A stretch of 34,845 nucleotides of DNA from Folioceros fuciformis (lineage: Eukaryota; Anthocerotophyta; Anthocerotopsida; Anthocerotales): NCBI GenBank assembly GCA_049999805.1, contig JBNGIO010006142.1, positions 1 to 34,845 on the forward strand. The letters run 5' to 3'. Each line of letters starts with the position of its first letter. Position 1 is the first letter of the stretch. The notes under the pieces were generated by a model. It saw nothing but the letters and a program-made list of their open reading frames with translations, made no database searches and was not told the DNA's origin. The position numbers were made by a program, and so were the translations under genes. Positions 1-9,977 of this stretch are shown in pieces.

Positions 1-309
1 CATAAATCTAAGCCTTTTATATCCGAAAAGCCTCCAAATTACTTTATTCATCTTTCATCATTGTCTGACCATTTAATTAACCCTAAACCAGTTAATTAGA
101 TGAAACTAGCAAGGTAACATTATAGAAAAAATTAGATGCTTTCCTTTTCAGGTCAACAATTGACGAAAATGTAGTTCATCATGTAACAAATTTCGTTCTG
201 GCCCTCATTGGCCTTATACGAAAATGATGGAGCCAAATTTGCAACTCATTCTACAAGTTATATGATGTTCAACTAATGCAATGTTCTAAAGATACTTGCT
301 CCAAGTACC
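1..309. other. AT-rich flank, no gene seen
   Basis: This is AT-rich sequence left of the first LTR. No reading frame of interest and no recognisable RNA gene or repeat was seen here. Confidence 0.5.
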
Positions 310-485
310 TGTTGAGGGTTAGATTAACCCTGTGTTAGTTAACCTACCTAGGGCTAGTTGATCTACGTGGTTAGTTTAATGAGATTTTAATTTAAGGAAC
401 ATGTACTTTGTTATTTCATAATATATAATCATTTTTGCTTGTCTCATAGCCTAAGTCTTTCTTTACCTTCATGCTTCCGCAAACA
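310..485 (+). repeat. 5' LTR of Copia element
   Basis: This repeat starts TGTTGAGGG and ends GCAAACA. It is largely alignable with 3215-3379, sharing the stretch around 'gttaacctacctaggg', the 'gatctacgtggttagttt' block and the terminal 'cttcatgcttccgcaaaca'. Small differences in length (176 against 165 bp) and several substitutions indicate an old insertion. Confidence 0.88.
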
Positions 486-498
486 TGGTATCAGAGCC
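486..498 (+). other. Primer-binding site (initiator tRNA-Met type)
   Basis: TGGTATCAGAGCC directly abuts the CA end of the left LTR. This is the usual Copia primer-binding site in plants, complementary to the 3' end of initiator methionine tRNA. It fixes the element's orientation (plus strand) and the LTR boundary. Confidence 0.9.
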
Positions 499-1052
499 AT
501 GTATCTGGTGTGATTAGTTTGTCCTTGAAGTTTGGGATATTGTAATACGATGTCTTCCATTCTAGGTCTTTGGACTTTTAAAATCAATTTGTGTAGTGAT
601 ATGCATAAATAGTTGGGCCTATGTTTATTCTATTTTTGTGAGATCTAGAATGCTTCAGCAAGTGTTATAATTTATGAAACACAGTCTGACGACTAGAAGC
701 TTTTAGATCAAATGTTGGAATGGCACAGGGCAGGCAATGGTTCCCAGTGGAGCTGCTGCCACAGTCTATGATCAATGAGTTTGTATCTGAAGATTGTTTG
801 CCCAGCAGGCGAGATTAGTTTTGTAGAAATTCAAGACTGGTCACAAATTTGCGACAGCACGACCTTCCGTCGGCTACCTTTTTGGGTGGTAATTCTGCAA
901 GAGACTTATATCTGAATCACACTGCTTGTAAAGGTTGCTCTAGAGCAAAGGCGGTTGATCCTGTGTTACCTGATCTAATTGCGAGATTTGATTCCATAAT
1001 TTCCCTGTTGCGACTCGTTATGGATGGCCAATGGGTTCAGGCGTCACAGTTC

Positions 1053-1152
1053 NNNNNNNNNNNNNNNNNNNNNNNNNNNNNNNNNNNNNNNNNNNNNNNN
1101 NNNNNNNNNNNNNNNNNNNNNNNNNNNNNNNNNNNNNNNNNNNNNNNNNNNN
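1053..1152. other. Assembly gap (100 N)
   Basis: There are exactly 100 Ns, so the true gap length is probably unknown. The gap falls just upstream of the surviving reverse-transcriptase segment of the Copia element. Confidence 0.95.
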
Positions 1153-2321
1153 AAGTTCTATGTGTGTGTCGCTTAAGCAGAGCACGTGCTTGGTACAAAC
1201 GGATTACAACTTTCCTCAAGAAGCATAACTTTGTTCAGTCACCAGCTGATTCAAATGTGTTTTACCTCTCTGTTGGGTCTTCATTTGTCATTCTGGCTTT
1301 CTATGTTGATAACGTCATTCTTCTTAGTGATAAGATGGCTCACATGGATCGGGTTAAATCCTTCCTTCGTTCTGAGTTCAAGATGACTGATCAAGGTCAT
1401 CTGCAGTATTGCTTGGGTGTACAGATTCTGAGAGACAGGGGGGTTACACGCTTAGTTATTCTACATCAAACAAAGTACATTAAAGAAATCCTAAAATGAT
1501 TTCATATGGATTCTGCTAGGCCTATCTCCACACCCTCTGCAACAGGGGTTAAACTTACACTGGATCAATCTCCTCAGTATGCATCCGATGAGGAGCTCAT
1601 GGCATCAGTTCCCTATGCAGAAGTTGTGGGTAGCCTTATTTTTCTATCCAGTTCGACACCGCTTGATATTAGCCAGGCAGGTAGTATAGGATTTAGGGTT
1701 TAGGGTAGTATCGTTTCATAGTTTTTGAAGAATCTTGGAAAGGCACACTAGTTAGCTGTTAAGTGAATCTATTTAAAGGGTACTTTGTTTTATGGTTTAC
1801 ATTATACTTCATGTGGCTAGGAGAAGTTTTTACTTAGAGCCTTTTAAGATGCTAACTGGGCTGCTGATTTTGATTCTCGACATAGCCTGTCTGTTTATGC
1901 CTTCCTTCTAGCATCTGTAGCATTGAGTTGATCTTGTAAGAGGCAGACATCTCTGGCTCTCTCTTCCATAGAGGCAAAGTATAAGTCTTTAACTGATGCA
2001 TGCAAGGAGTTAGATTGGGAAAGGCAATTTTTGGAAGCCATTCACTTATCTTAGACTAGTCTCACTCCACTCCACTGTGACAACATGTCCGCTATTGCCC
2101 TTGTGTCCAATCCTAGATTTCACACTCGAACAAAACACATTGAGCTTTACTACCACTATATTCGAGATGTGGTAGAGCATGACATAGCTCATGACCAGTA
2201 CATCAGTACTGATTTAAACATTGCTGATATTCTTACCAAGGGCTTGCCACAATCAAAGCACTACCAACATATGGCAACCTCGGGGCTCAAAGAGTTTTCT
2301 CTGCCCCGAGCTAAACTTTAA
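1153..2321 (+). pseudogene. Copia pol remnant: reverse transcriptase and RNase H
   Basis: After the gap, the frame reads a Copia reverse transcriptase from the 'RAWYK' region through FYVDN to QTKYIKEIL (stop at about 1497). Family members have YVDD at the active site; here the second Asp codon is AAC (1311-1313), which would inactivate polymerisation. The next block (1506-1700) holds the 'PISTPS' and 'PYAEVVGSLIFL' connection segment. The frame then continues in degraded form (KAH*LAVK, with a stop at 1749-1751 where Trp is usual). RNase H follows from about 1855 (ANWAADFDSR), with a stop at 1929-1931 where Trp is usual and another at about 2054. Its C-terminal part (CDN..AIAL, TKHIELYYHYIRD, ADILTKGL) is open to the stop at 2319-2321. 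Several of these lesions fit G-to-A changes. It cannot encode an active enzyme. Confidence 0.88.
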
Positions 2322-2483
2322 GAACAATCTAAGCCTACATACTACCAGATTTGTGTGGAGTTCTGCCTATAGCCTTTATAGTTTCAAGTAGCTCGAGATG
2401 TTCTCAGGCTCCTTCTATTTAGTCTGTAATTGTTCTCCTGCACACGCACTAGTAGTTAAGATGAGCACACTCAGTGGATGAAG

Positions 2484-2796
2484 CTAAAACGGAGGATCTA
2501 AACATGGGTGTGTCCAATTCTTACCATACTCTAGTTGCTCCAGCTCTTTGATTGTATCTGTCAGCTTGTCCATGGTCAAAGGGCGATCGAAATCACAATT
2601 GTCGGGAGTCTTGGCGAGCATGTCTCTGAGTTCGAGAACTTTGGCTTGAGCGGCGTTCATGGCTTCCTTGGCTTCTTCACATTTCAGTGCCATCCTACGG
2701 AGGTGGCGTAGCAGCTCCAATTCAGCCTTTTGAAGCAATTCGATGTCAGCTGGAGTTGCCCTATTTTTCACTGATTGAGCTTCTGTTGCTGAGGAG
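2484..2796 (-). pseudogene. Antisense coiled-coil reading frame inside the Copia element
   Basis: On the minus strand, between Copia RNase H and the right LTR, about 100 codons are open. The product is strongly helical and heptad-like, rich in Leu, Ala, Glu and Lys (ELLQKAELELL, EEAKEAMNAAQAKVLELRD, TIKELEQLE). It has no ATG at its 5' end; the first ATG falls in the MALKC segment. A GT-AG style donor (G|GTAAGA) follows the 'EQLEYG' codons at about 2525, so it looks like one exon of a host gene rather than retroelement protein. I do not recognise the family. The likeliest explanation is a host gene fragment captured by, or inserted into, the element; a chance open frame is the alternative. Confidence 0.35.
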
Positions 2797-3214
2797 CGTT
2801 ATTGCATCTTCCCTTCCTTGGAGCTTGTTGCAGGCTCTATTGTGATGCAACTTTCCTTTGGTTGTGTTGGTGGTGGCCTCCATCCTCTCTAGCTCCACAT
2901 TTGGTCATTGGGGTGTGTGCGGGCCATCTTCCTCTCAACAGAAATTGTGATCAAGAGCACTATTGCAGCAAGGCCGATGACAAGCAAATTTAAGATCTCA
3001 AGATTGGTAGGTTCCATTTAGAACTCTCCAAAGTTTAGACCGTTGGCACGAGTTTTCGTGAGTGAGTGTGTTCCAGGCCTTATGAGGGCACACGTGAGAA
3101 TGTGCTCATGGTCCTTAGTTGTTGGAGTGGGATTTGTTTGGTGCTTCAGTCATAACTTGTGCACGTTCTATATGTGTTTCTATTAATAGCTATCCCTGGT
3201 AGGTTAAGAGGGAC

Positions 3215-3379
3215 TGTTAAGGAACCCTAGATTAGTTAACCTACCTAGGGTTAGTTGATCTACGTGGTTAGTTTAATGAGTTTTAGATTTAAGGAACATG
3301 CACTTTGTTATTTCATAATATAATCATTTTTTCCTGTCTCATGGCCTAGCCTCTCTTTACCTTCATGCTTCCGCAAACA
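3215..3379 (+). repeat. 3' LTR of Copia element
   Basis: This is a direct repeat of 310-485, starting TGTTAAGG and ending GCAAACA, preceded by the purine-rich stretch 'ttaagaggga'. It is 165 bp long. It differs from the left LTR by several substitutions and small indels. Confidence 0.88.
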
Positions 3380-4707
3380 AGCAAAGATTGCTTGGTTGTT
3401 GCCATCTTTGGGTGCTAGCCTTGGTTGCATGAAAACACCAATTTTCCCAAACAAGCAAGGCATGATTTTTTAGTAAGTACTTGTTTCAAAAACTAGTGCT
3501 ATGTCAGGAAACTAGGGTTTGTTAAAGAAATTATGGCAAGTTTGAGAAACTAGAGGTTATTTGGGAAACTAGAGCTTGTGTGCAAAACAAGTTTAACTTG
3601 GGGAAAGTTTGAATCTAATCAATTGTACTTCACTCCCTATTGTAATAAGTATTGAAATTTAATAAATTTATTATTAAAAATAAAACTTTAAAATATATAA
3701 ATATAAATATTAAGCAATTTTTAAAATAATAATAATTTCAATGTAGCCTTGTTAAATCAGCCCTCAAGGTATAGCATTATTAAAATAAAAATATGTCATA
3801 ATTACTGGATAGAGATTTGATAAAAAAACCCTGTTCATATATCTATAACCTTTGCATATATATATAAAGGGGTCCTAAAAAATGTTGATAAATTTCTCTC
3901 CCAAGGAAAAGGAAAACACAGCGTTCTAAATGCTCTCAATGTACTGAATCGCTTTCCTAATACCCATTTATATTGAGGCTTACTTTCGTGGATAAATTCC
4001 TTGTTCCGTAGAACTACGACCCACGACTTGTTTTGGGAGAGATTATGACTTTTAAAGTCTCGTGAATTCACTCACCCACATAGAACCAAAGGGTTTACTT
4101 CTTTGTAGCTTCTTAGATGGATACACTCAACGTCGACACAGAAGCGGTATCGGCAGATACGAATCTCATGCAGAGGTGTCCAATGCGGTGACTAGGAGCA
4201 CATGGTAAAATGAGATTACGAATCCACAACTGCGTTTCTTAACACGGCAGAGTACGCGGGAGTAATGCATATTTTACCCCAATGACATTATCGGGAGGTC
4301 CACCTTGAGAACATTGCAAGCGACGATCGACCTCAGCCCTTTTGACGAACGGCGTGGAATGAATGTCAGTTGAAGGGTTTCCAAAACCCAACAGTACCTG
4401 CGGCACAAAAAGCCCTGAAATGCATCAATACAAAAGTACCAACACGATCAATCATGCTTTGCCCAACAAGATAAAAGCAATTTCTCGTCTCTCAACCAAA
4501 TTAGACAAACAAATACAGAACGACCGGTCACACGCATTCAAAACTTACTTTCTGAAACTCAAATCGTGTACCGTGAAGCTAACAGCTGGTTCCAGCTGTG
4601 AAACTTGGTTCAGGGACTTATGGGCTGCTCGCAGAACCTGGAACTACTTTTGGCGGTATATGGAGTCACTCCGCATCGCTGACACAGTATACAACCAAAG
4701 AATCTAC
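3380..4707. other. Intergenic, AT-rich; no gene recognised
   Basis: The first half (3500-3830) is very AT-rich, with a few irregular repeats of 'gaaactag'. The second half is of normal composition and includes the 3' flank of the helicase gene. Open frames at 3835-4071 (minus) and 4363-4848 (plus) have no recognisable domain, and the second overlaps the helicase coding sequence. I see no gene here. Confidence 0.5.
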
Positions 4708-7700
4708 TCATCCACGCCTCTTGCTCAGACGCCAAGAATTTGGTTCATGGTACCGATCGTAGAGGGGTTCAATCCTCTCCTGCCGTTTCCGTTTACTGAG
4801 TTTTGTTGGATCTGCCACTTTGAAGAACCTTGGTGCCAGTTCCACTAACCACTTGGGGTCCACTAGAGTCACTTCCCGCATATACTCCTTTGTTGTCATT
4901 ACCAGTTCATGATAGATGACCCAATCAGGTTGCCTCTGGAAGAGAGCACTGCTAGGATGAATGTAGACAGGCTGGTTCTCAACTAAGGTGCGATAGCCTT
5001 CTTGAGGATCCTTGCGAGCTGCGTGGAAAAAGAACCCTGCACATATTGCTTTCCTAATTCGGGTGAAATTTTTACCTGCACTGACCACATCCAATTTGTA
5101 CCTGTCCATAATGGCCAGAAGCTGCTTCCTGACGTCTTGCGCTCTTCTCAGGGAGCGACTTTGCACAAAATTCTCAAAACACCATGGGCCTGAGAAATTC
5201 TTTGCTTTCCAGGCCTCATACACAGCCAAAAGCGTAAGATGGTCACCCTCTGGCTGGAAAAATTTTGCTCTCTTTTGGTCAGCTTGGGCCTGCTTCTCTC
5301 GAGGGCGATAAAATATGTTTTGGGCTTGCACCATGGAGATGATTGTAAGAATCTCATCACTGCAGCCAAGATCAACACTTGCAAGAAGCATTTTTGACAG
5401 AGGTGGGTCCAAAGGAAATTCTGCCATCTTTCTTCCCAACTTCGTCAGCAATCCCTCCTCATCAAGTGCACCTAGGCTGTAGAGCTGCTCCATTGCAGAA
5501 ATAAGAGCCTGAGGTGGAGGGGGATCCATAAAGTCAAATGAAAGCAGGTCATTGATACCCATGGCCTTCATGGTCAAAGTTGTGAGACCCAGATTGATCC
5601 TTTGTATCTCCGGCACTGTTGTTGGCAACATCTCATTCCGATAAGCACTCTCCGTGTACAGTCTATAGCATTTTCCAGGTCCTGTTCGACCAGCCCTACC
5701 GGCGCGTTGCCTTGCCGATGCCTGTGAGATGGGTGTGATGACCAGAGATTCCAGACCAAGTTTTGGGTTGTACACATTCTGCTTGGAAAAACCAGGATCC
5801 ACAACATAATATATGCCATCAATTGTGAGAGAAGCTTCTGCGATGTTTGTGGCAACCACAACTTTCCTGGTACCCACTGGTGGAGGCTCAAAGATTCTGG
5901 TCTGCATTTCACTAGGCAGGGCACTGTAGACAGGAAGAATGATGAGTTCAGGCACACTTGGACCCAATCCCTTCATCCGCTCATAGAGAATCTGACAAGC
6001 TGTGTCTATTTCCTCTTGTCCAGTCAGGAACAGAAGAACATCCCCTTCTGGCTCAGTGAGATGGATCTGCATGACTGTGATCAGTGCTGCATCCAGGTAG
6101 TCACTTTCAGGTTGCTTTGTATACAGAATCTCGACAGGGAACGTCCTGCCGGGTATGGTGAAAATTGGGCAATTGAAGAAGTAGCCAGAAAACTTCTCAG
6201 CATCAAGAGTAGCAGATGTCACAATAAGACGCATAGCAGGCCTCCGCTTCACTAGGCCTTTCAGAAGGCCAAATAAGACGTCTGTGTGTATTGTCCTCTC
6301 GTGGGCCTCATCAAGCATAATAACCGAGTAATTACTAAGGTTCTCATCTAGTAGAATCTCCCTCAGAAGCATACCATCAGTCATGTATTTGATTATAGTT
6401 TCAGGCCCAGTGCAATCCTCAAAACGGATGGTATAACCAACCTCCTCTCCAAGGCGGCAACCATACTCTTCAGCCACACGCTTCGCCACAGACATGGCAG
6501 CAACTCGTCGTGGCTGTGTGCATCCAATCTTTCCTTTGAAAGTGTAACCCGCTTCAGCCAGATACTGTGTCATCTGAGTAGTTTTCCCTGAACCAGTCTC
6601 GCCAATAACTACCAAGACCTGATTTTCCGCTACAGCCTGTATCAACTCATTCTTCAGTTTGTAGATTGGAAGACTTTGCCTCTGCTCCTGCATTGATAGT
6701 TTAGACCGTTGTCCAAATGTAGGTGCTTTACCAAAAGCATCCTTCTTCCACTCTGGCATATCATAAGCTGATAGACCGACCCCCCGAAGCTCTTGGGCAA
6801 GATGGCGCTCTCCAGTCTCCGGCATTGGATCCTCCCAAGGTCTGTTCAGATCCTTAGGAATGGAGTCTAACATAGTTCTCTGTTGCTGCTCTCTCAGCTC
6901 ACGCCTCTCCTTTGCCAAGGCGGACTGAGTCATTGCTGCTCGCTGCAAAGAGCCATCAGGATTCTTTACTATCTTCACAGGAGAAACATCAATGGAGTAG
7001 CGTGTCTGGCCCCTAAGAAATGCAGGCTCGTCTTCATTGAGCTCAATCTCCAGCTCCTCCTCTGCACCCTCATCCTGATAAAGCAGACCTCCACCATCCT
7101 CATCATACATGGGATAGTCTCTCACATCAAGGACCCCCGATGCAATCAGCTGCTTGGCTTCCCACCTCTCCGGAGAACTCATCCTTTTGAGTGGCCTTCT
7201 GCTGGACGACTGATCATCCTCATCAACAATCGAGATTCCGGAAAGGCCTGCCCTTTGCCTCTGCGCTTGATTGACACTTGAGGGGTTTGTTCGATAGTCT
7301 TCATCAGAAGAGGCTTTCTTCATCGGCAACAGATCTTCTCCCGTTTTCTGATCTACGTCCCTCATAGAGAGGCTCATCTTCTGACGAGCTAGAGATATCA
7401 CCTTCACCCACACCTCTTGGTCCCTCTCAACCGCGTCTTTGGCATTCACCACCCGCCTGGATGCGATCGCAGAAACATGCACTAGTCCTTCCCTGCGATC
7501 CCGCAAACCAAGAAGCTGCACAAAACAACCGAAGTCCATAATCCGGGACACCCTCCCCCTGTAGATGCCAAATAGTTCTGGTTCGTCTTGCAAAGGTTTG
7601 GTGGGTGCAGCTGGAGGAGGGCGACCATCTCGCCTATCATCGTCCCTCCTCACCATCTGCCCATCACCTCTGCTCCGATCTTCACCCCTCTCCGAATCCC

Positions 7701-8442
7701 TGAACCTATCCCTATCCCTCTCTCTTCCTCTATCATCGTCCCGCCTGTGTTCTCGACTTGACCTATGTGAATCACGTTCCCCGTCCCGGCCCCTGTTCCT
7801 TCTAGATTCCGTATCCTCATCCTCCCTACGTCGGTCGCCCCGGTGCCTGTCATCAGACCGGTCCCCATCCCTCCGCCTCTCTCCATATCTCTCCTCATGC
7901 CTGTGGGCTCTGGCATCCCCCCTATCCCTACCCCTATCTTCCCCGGCCTGCCCTTCCCTCCCATTGGCTCTGTCAACCTCCCTGTCTCGATGCTTGTCTT
8001 TCTTCCGATCCTTGTGCCTACCCTCTTCCTCTTCCTCCTCCTCCTCTGTTGCTGCTGCCCCCTCCCTGTCTGTACCCAATCCTAACTCCTTCTCCATCTC
8101 CTTTACCCGCTGCTTGTTGTCGGGCACAGACAAGCCAGGAAATGCACTTTTCTTGTCTTCCTTGTCTCCAGCAATGCCCTTGAGCTTCTCTCTCTCGGCT
8201 TTGGTCATGGGAGGCAGAATAGCTTGGATGATGGTTAGCAACGTCTTAACGAAGTATTCGGGCAACTCTGCTCCATTGGCTTTAAGGGCCTTGGCAAACA
8301 GCTCCACCGTCTCATTCTTCTGGGCCAAATCTATGATGAACTCCGCCAGGGTCTTGTCGCCGCACCCAATGTGCACTTCCAGTTCCGAGCAAACTTTGGA
8401 CACCAACGAGAGGTACTCGAGGTTCCTCAGTCCGTCGTCCAT
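4708..8442 (-). CDS. PRP22: Pre-mRNA-splicing ATP-dependent RNA helicase, PRP22/DHX8 (DEAH5-like)
   Basis: This is a nuclear DEAH-box helicase which, by family, releases spliced mRNA from the spliceosome. The 1244-aa product has a conserved N-terminus ([18 protein letters not shown]), an acidic run followed by a long Arg/Asp/Glu-rich RD/RS-like region (about residues 140-270), an S1 RNA-binding domain (about 288-360, [18 protein letters not shown]), then the helicase core. Motif I is [10 protein letters not shown] (614-623), II is DEAH (711-714), III is [11 protein letters not shown] is [11 protein letters not shown] is [12 protein letters not shown] and VI is [17 protein letters not shown]2 and OB-fold regions follow, ending in the family signature [17 protein letters not shown]. 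The frame stays open seven codons further upstream, but only to a GTG; the ATG at 8440-8442 matches the usual family start. It is intronless and has no breaks. The name PRP22 is secure; whether the lineage has paralogues cannot be seen. Confidence 0.97.
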   Translation of the reverse strand: MDDGLRNLEYLSLVSKVCSELEVHIGCGDKTLAEFIIDLAQKNETVELFAKALKANGAELPEYFVKTLLTIIQAILPPMTKAEREKLKGIAGDKEDKKSAFPGLSVPDNKQRVKEMEKELGLGTDREGAAATEEEEEEEEGRHKDRKKDKHRDREVDRANGREGQAGEDRGRDRGDARAHRHEERYGERRRDGDRSDDRHRGDRRREDEDTESRRNRGRDGERDSHRSSREHRRDDDRGRERDRDRFRDSERGEDRSRGDGQMVRRDDDRRDGRPPPAAPTKPLQDEPELFGIYRGRVSRIMDFGCFVQLLGLRDRREGLVHVSAIASRRVVNAKDAVERDQEVWVKVISLARQKMSLSMRDVDQKTGEDLLPMKKASSDEDYRTNPSSVNQAQRQRAGLSGISIVDEDDQSSSRRPLKRMSSPERWEAKQLIASGVLDVRDYPMYDEDGGGLLYQDEGAEEELEIELNEDEPAFLRGQTRYSIDVSPVKIVKNPDGSLQRAAMTQSALAKERRELREQQQRTMLDSIPKDLNRPWEDPMPETGERHLAQELRGVGLSAYDMPEWKKDAFGKAPTFGQRSKLSMQEQRQSLPIYKLKNELIQAVAENQVLVVIGETGSGKTTQMTQYLAEAGYTFKGKIGCTQPRRVAAMSVAKRVAEEYGCRLGEEVGYTIRFEDCTGPETIIKYMTDGMLLREILLDENLSNYSVIMLDEAHERTIHTDVLFGLLKGLVKRRPAMRLIVTSATLDAEKFSGYFFNCPIFTIPGRTFPVEILYTKQPESDYLDAALITVMQIHLTEPEGDVLLFLTGQEEIDTACQILYERMKGLGPSVPELIILPVYSALPSEMQTRIFEPPPVGTRKVVVATNIAEASLTIDGIYYVVDPGFSKQNVYNPKLGLESLVITPISQASARQRAGRAGRTGPGKCYRLYTESAYRNEMLPTTVPEIQRINLGLTTLTMKAMGINDLLSFDFMDPPPPQALISAMEQLYSLGALDEEGLLTKLGRKMAEFPLDPPLSKMLLASVDLGCSDEILTIISMVQAQNIFYRPREKQAQADQKRAKFFQPEGDHLTLLAVYEAWKAKNFSGPWCFENFVQSRSLRRAQDVRKQLLAIMDRYKLDVVSAGKNFTRIRKAICAGFFFHAARKDPQEGYRTLVENQPVYIHPSSALFQRQPDWVIYHELVMTTKEYMREVTLVDPKWLVELAPRFFKVADPTKLSKRKRQERIEPLYDRYHEPNSWRLSKRRG

Positions 8443-8550
8443 GGCTGCAGTCTGCCTCGCCACCTCAAGACTGTTGCCAGCCCTTTCAACGTTACTCTAG
8501 GTCGGGGTCCCGTCACGGACTTACAATCGACACCGTTCGACTTGGAACGC

Positions 8551-8570
8551 CATATACATATATATAGTGG
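8551..8570 (-). promoter_or_regulatory. Candidate TATA box of the PRP22-like gene
   Basis: Read on the minus strand, this segment is CTATATATATGTATATGG, about 110 bp upstream of the helicase ATG. The position and sequence suit a plant TATA element. It could also be a chance TA-rich run. Confidence 0.45.
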
Positions 8571-8697
8571 AAGCACCTAATTCAGTTGGAGCAGCTCACT
8601 CGGTACGTAAGAACCAGAGTAATCGCGACCAGTGGTCGCGGGCACTGGTGTCCAAACCTGCTTGTGTGCTCGCTTGCTATCAAGGGCATGCATTGCC

Positions 8698-8780
8698 TTT
8701 GCTCCGCTTCTGCTCTCGTGCTATCACGCCAGGGGGATGAGCTTTGTTTGCTCCGCTTCTGCTCCTGTGCTATCACGCCA
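8698..8780. repeat. Two 34-bp direct repeats
   Basis: A 34-bp segment beginning TTTGCTCCGCTTCTGCT and ending CTATCACGCCA occurs at 8698-8731 and 8747-8780. The copies are nearly identical and 15 bp apart. No function is suggested. Confidence 0.85.
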
Positions 8781-9182
8781 CATAGCTTCGTGCAACTTTG
8801 TTTTTTTTTTCTATGTGCTTGCCAATACCATTTCTTCTTTCAACCTTCAGCTTCATACATAGCCATATTTCGGAGAGCAAAGCCCCTTGTAGCCCCAAAC
8901 GCACGAAGGACATTCTAATGGAGAATAGGCTCAAATGTGTGTGTTTAATATATAATTTGAGGTAGGTATATTAAGGATAAAAAACTGGAATTAAGATGAG
9001 AATAAAAAACCTCACGGCACGCAAGATTAGTTAAGAGCAAAAGGTGTCCTAAAAACCTTAGGGAACTCAAGAGCCAAAAGAAAATCTCTAAATGGGAACT
9101 TAAAAAAAAACTCAAGGCATGCCAATAAAAAAGCATTTGAGAATAAAGAGAACAAAGTCCACTCAAATATCCTCCTTCATGC

Positions 9183-9272
9183 ATACAGTTATGATAACTT
9201 AGCCCAAATGTCATAAATGGGGTAGAGATACAGTTATGATAACTTAGCCCAAATGTCATAAATGGGGTAGAG
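9183..9272. repeat. Perfect tandem duplication, 2 x 45 bp
   Basis: The unit begins ATACAGTTATGATAAC and ends ATGGGGTAGAG. It occurs at 9183-9227 and 9228-9272 with no visible difference, so it is a recent slippage or duplication event. Confidence 0.9.
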
Positions 9273-9637
9273 GTGATTAAGAACTCTTGCACATACAACT
9301 AAGAAGAAAAGAATTTTACTTAAGTCCAAAAAGGATGGAGAATGTTTTCATCATTGGACTTGGTAAATAATAACTAACACCTACTTACACCAAGTACCAA
9401 GTGCACCAAGTCTACAAACTAATTTATCACAATGTCACCCTTGTAGGGTCTAATTATGCAATCGCCAATAATTTTGGGAAAGTTTATATAGTTATACATC
9501 AAAGTGTTCAACCAAGCCCTACATAAGCAATTCAGGACAGTAAGTGTGTGGCACACTAACGAGACTGTTTAAAAAGAATCAAAGTATTTATATATAAACT
9601 CGCACAAGACATTTATAATGTCATAGTAGACGTTGAA

Positions 9638-9701
9638 ACCTTGGAAGGGATTTCATTATAAGTGCCCATACCTTGGAAGGGATTTCATTATAAGTGCCCA
9701 T
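9638..9701. repeat. Perfect tandem duplication, 2 x 32 bp
   Basis: The unit begins ACCTTGGAAGGGATTTC and ends AAGTGCCCAT. It occurs at 9638-9669 and 9670-9701 and appears identical in both copies. Confidence 0.9.
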
Positions 9702-9977
9702 ACACCGAGAAGGTGCTCATTCAAGCAGGCTCATTTGACCTTGAAACAAAACGAATGGACGTTGAGATGTTTTGAAACAAAAAGAGTGACACTAGTAGTT
9801 ATGGCGCTATTCCTTGGAAGGAAACTGCACTGTAACAAGATGAAAATTAAACCATGTTAAGTAGTTGATTTTTGGCCCCCAGAAATTACCATCATCGCCA
9901 TCGAGGAATGTGTCTGCGGCCAAATGTTGCGCAAGTTTTCCCTTGTTTGTTCAAGGAGATACCTGCTTCGGCCTTCC

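Larger units (their letters stand above)
310..3379 (+). mobile_element. Degenerate Ty1/Copia LTR retrotransposon
   Basis: The element is bounded by two direct repeats of about 170 bp (310-485 and 3215-3379), both starting TG and ending CA. A tRNA-Met type primer-binding site lies directly after the left repeat, and a purine-rich tract (about 3205-3213) lies directly before the right one. The interior keeps pieces of Copia reverse transcriptase and RNase H in the correct order on the plus strand, but with stops, frameshifts and a 100-N gap. No gag, protease or integrase was recognised, and at 3.07 kb it is well short of a complete Copia element. The 5 bases on either side (GTACC on the left, AGCAA on the right) do not form a target-site duplication. 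It is a dead copy. The segment between RNase H and the right LTR carries an antisense reading frame unlike retroelement protein. Confidence 0.88.
8443..9977. other. Intergenic region with short tandem duplications
   Basis: The region separates the helicase promoter from the 3' end of the PPR gene. Open frames within it are short and have no recognisable domain. It contains three local duplications, listed separately (8698-8780, 9183-9272, 9638-9701), and otherwise AT-rich sequence. Confidence 0.5.

Noticed and set aside
4363-4848. 161-codon plus-strand frame
   Set aside because: It runs antisense into the conserved C-terminus of the helicase and shows no family similarity.
7565-8500. 311-codon plus-strand Ser/Leu-rich frame
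   Set aside because: It is the shadow of the Arg/Asp-rich region and N-terminus of the PRP22-like helicase on the other strand; the low-complexity composition keeps it open.
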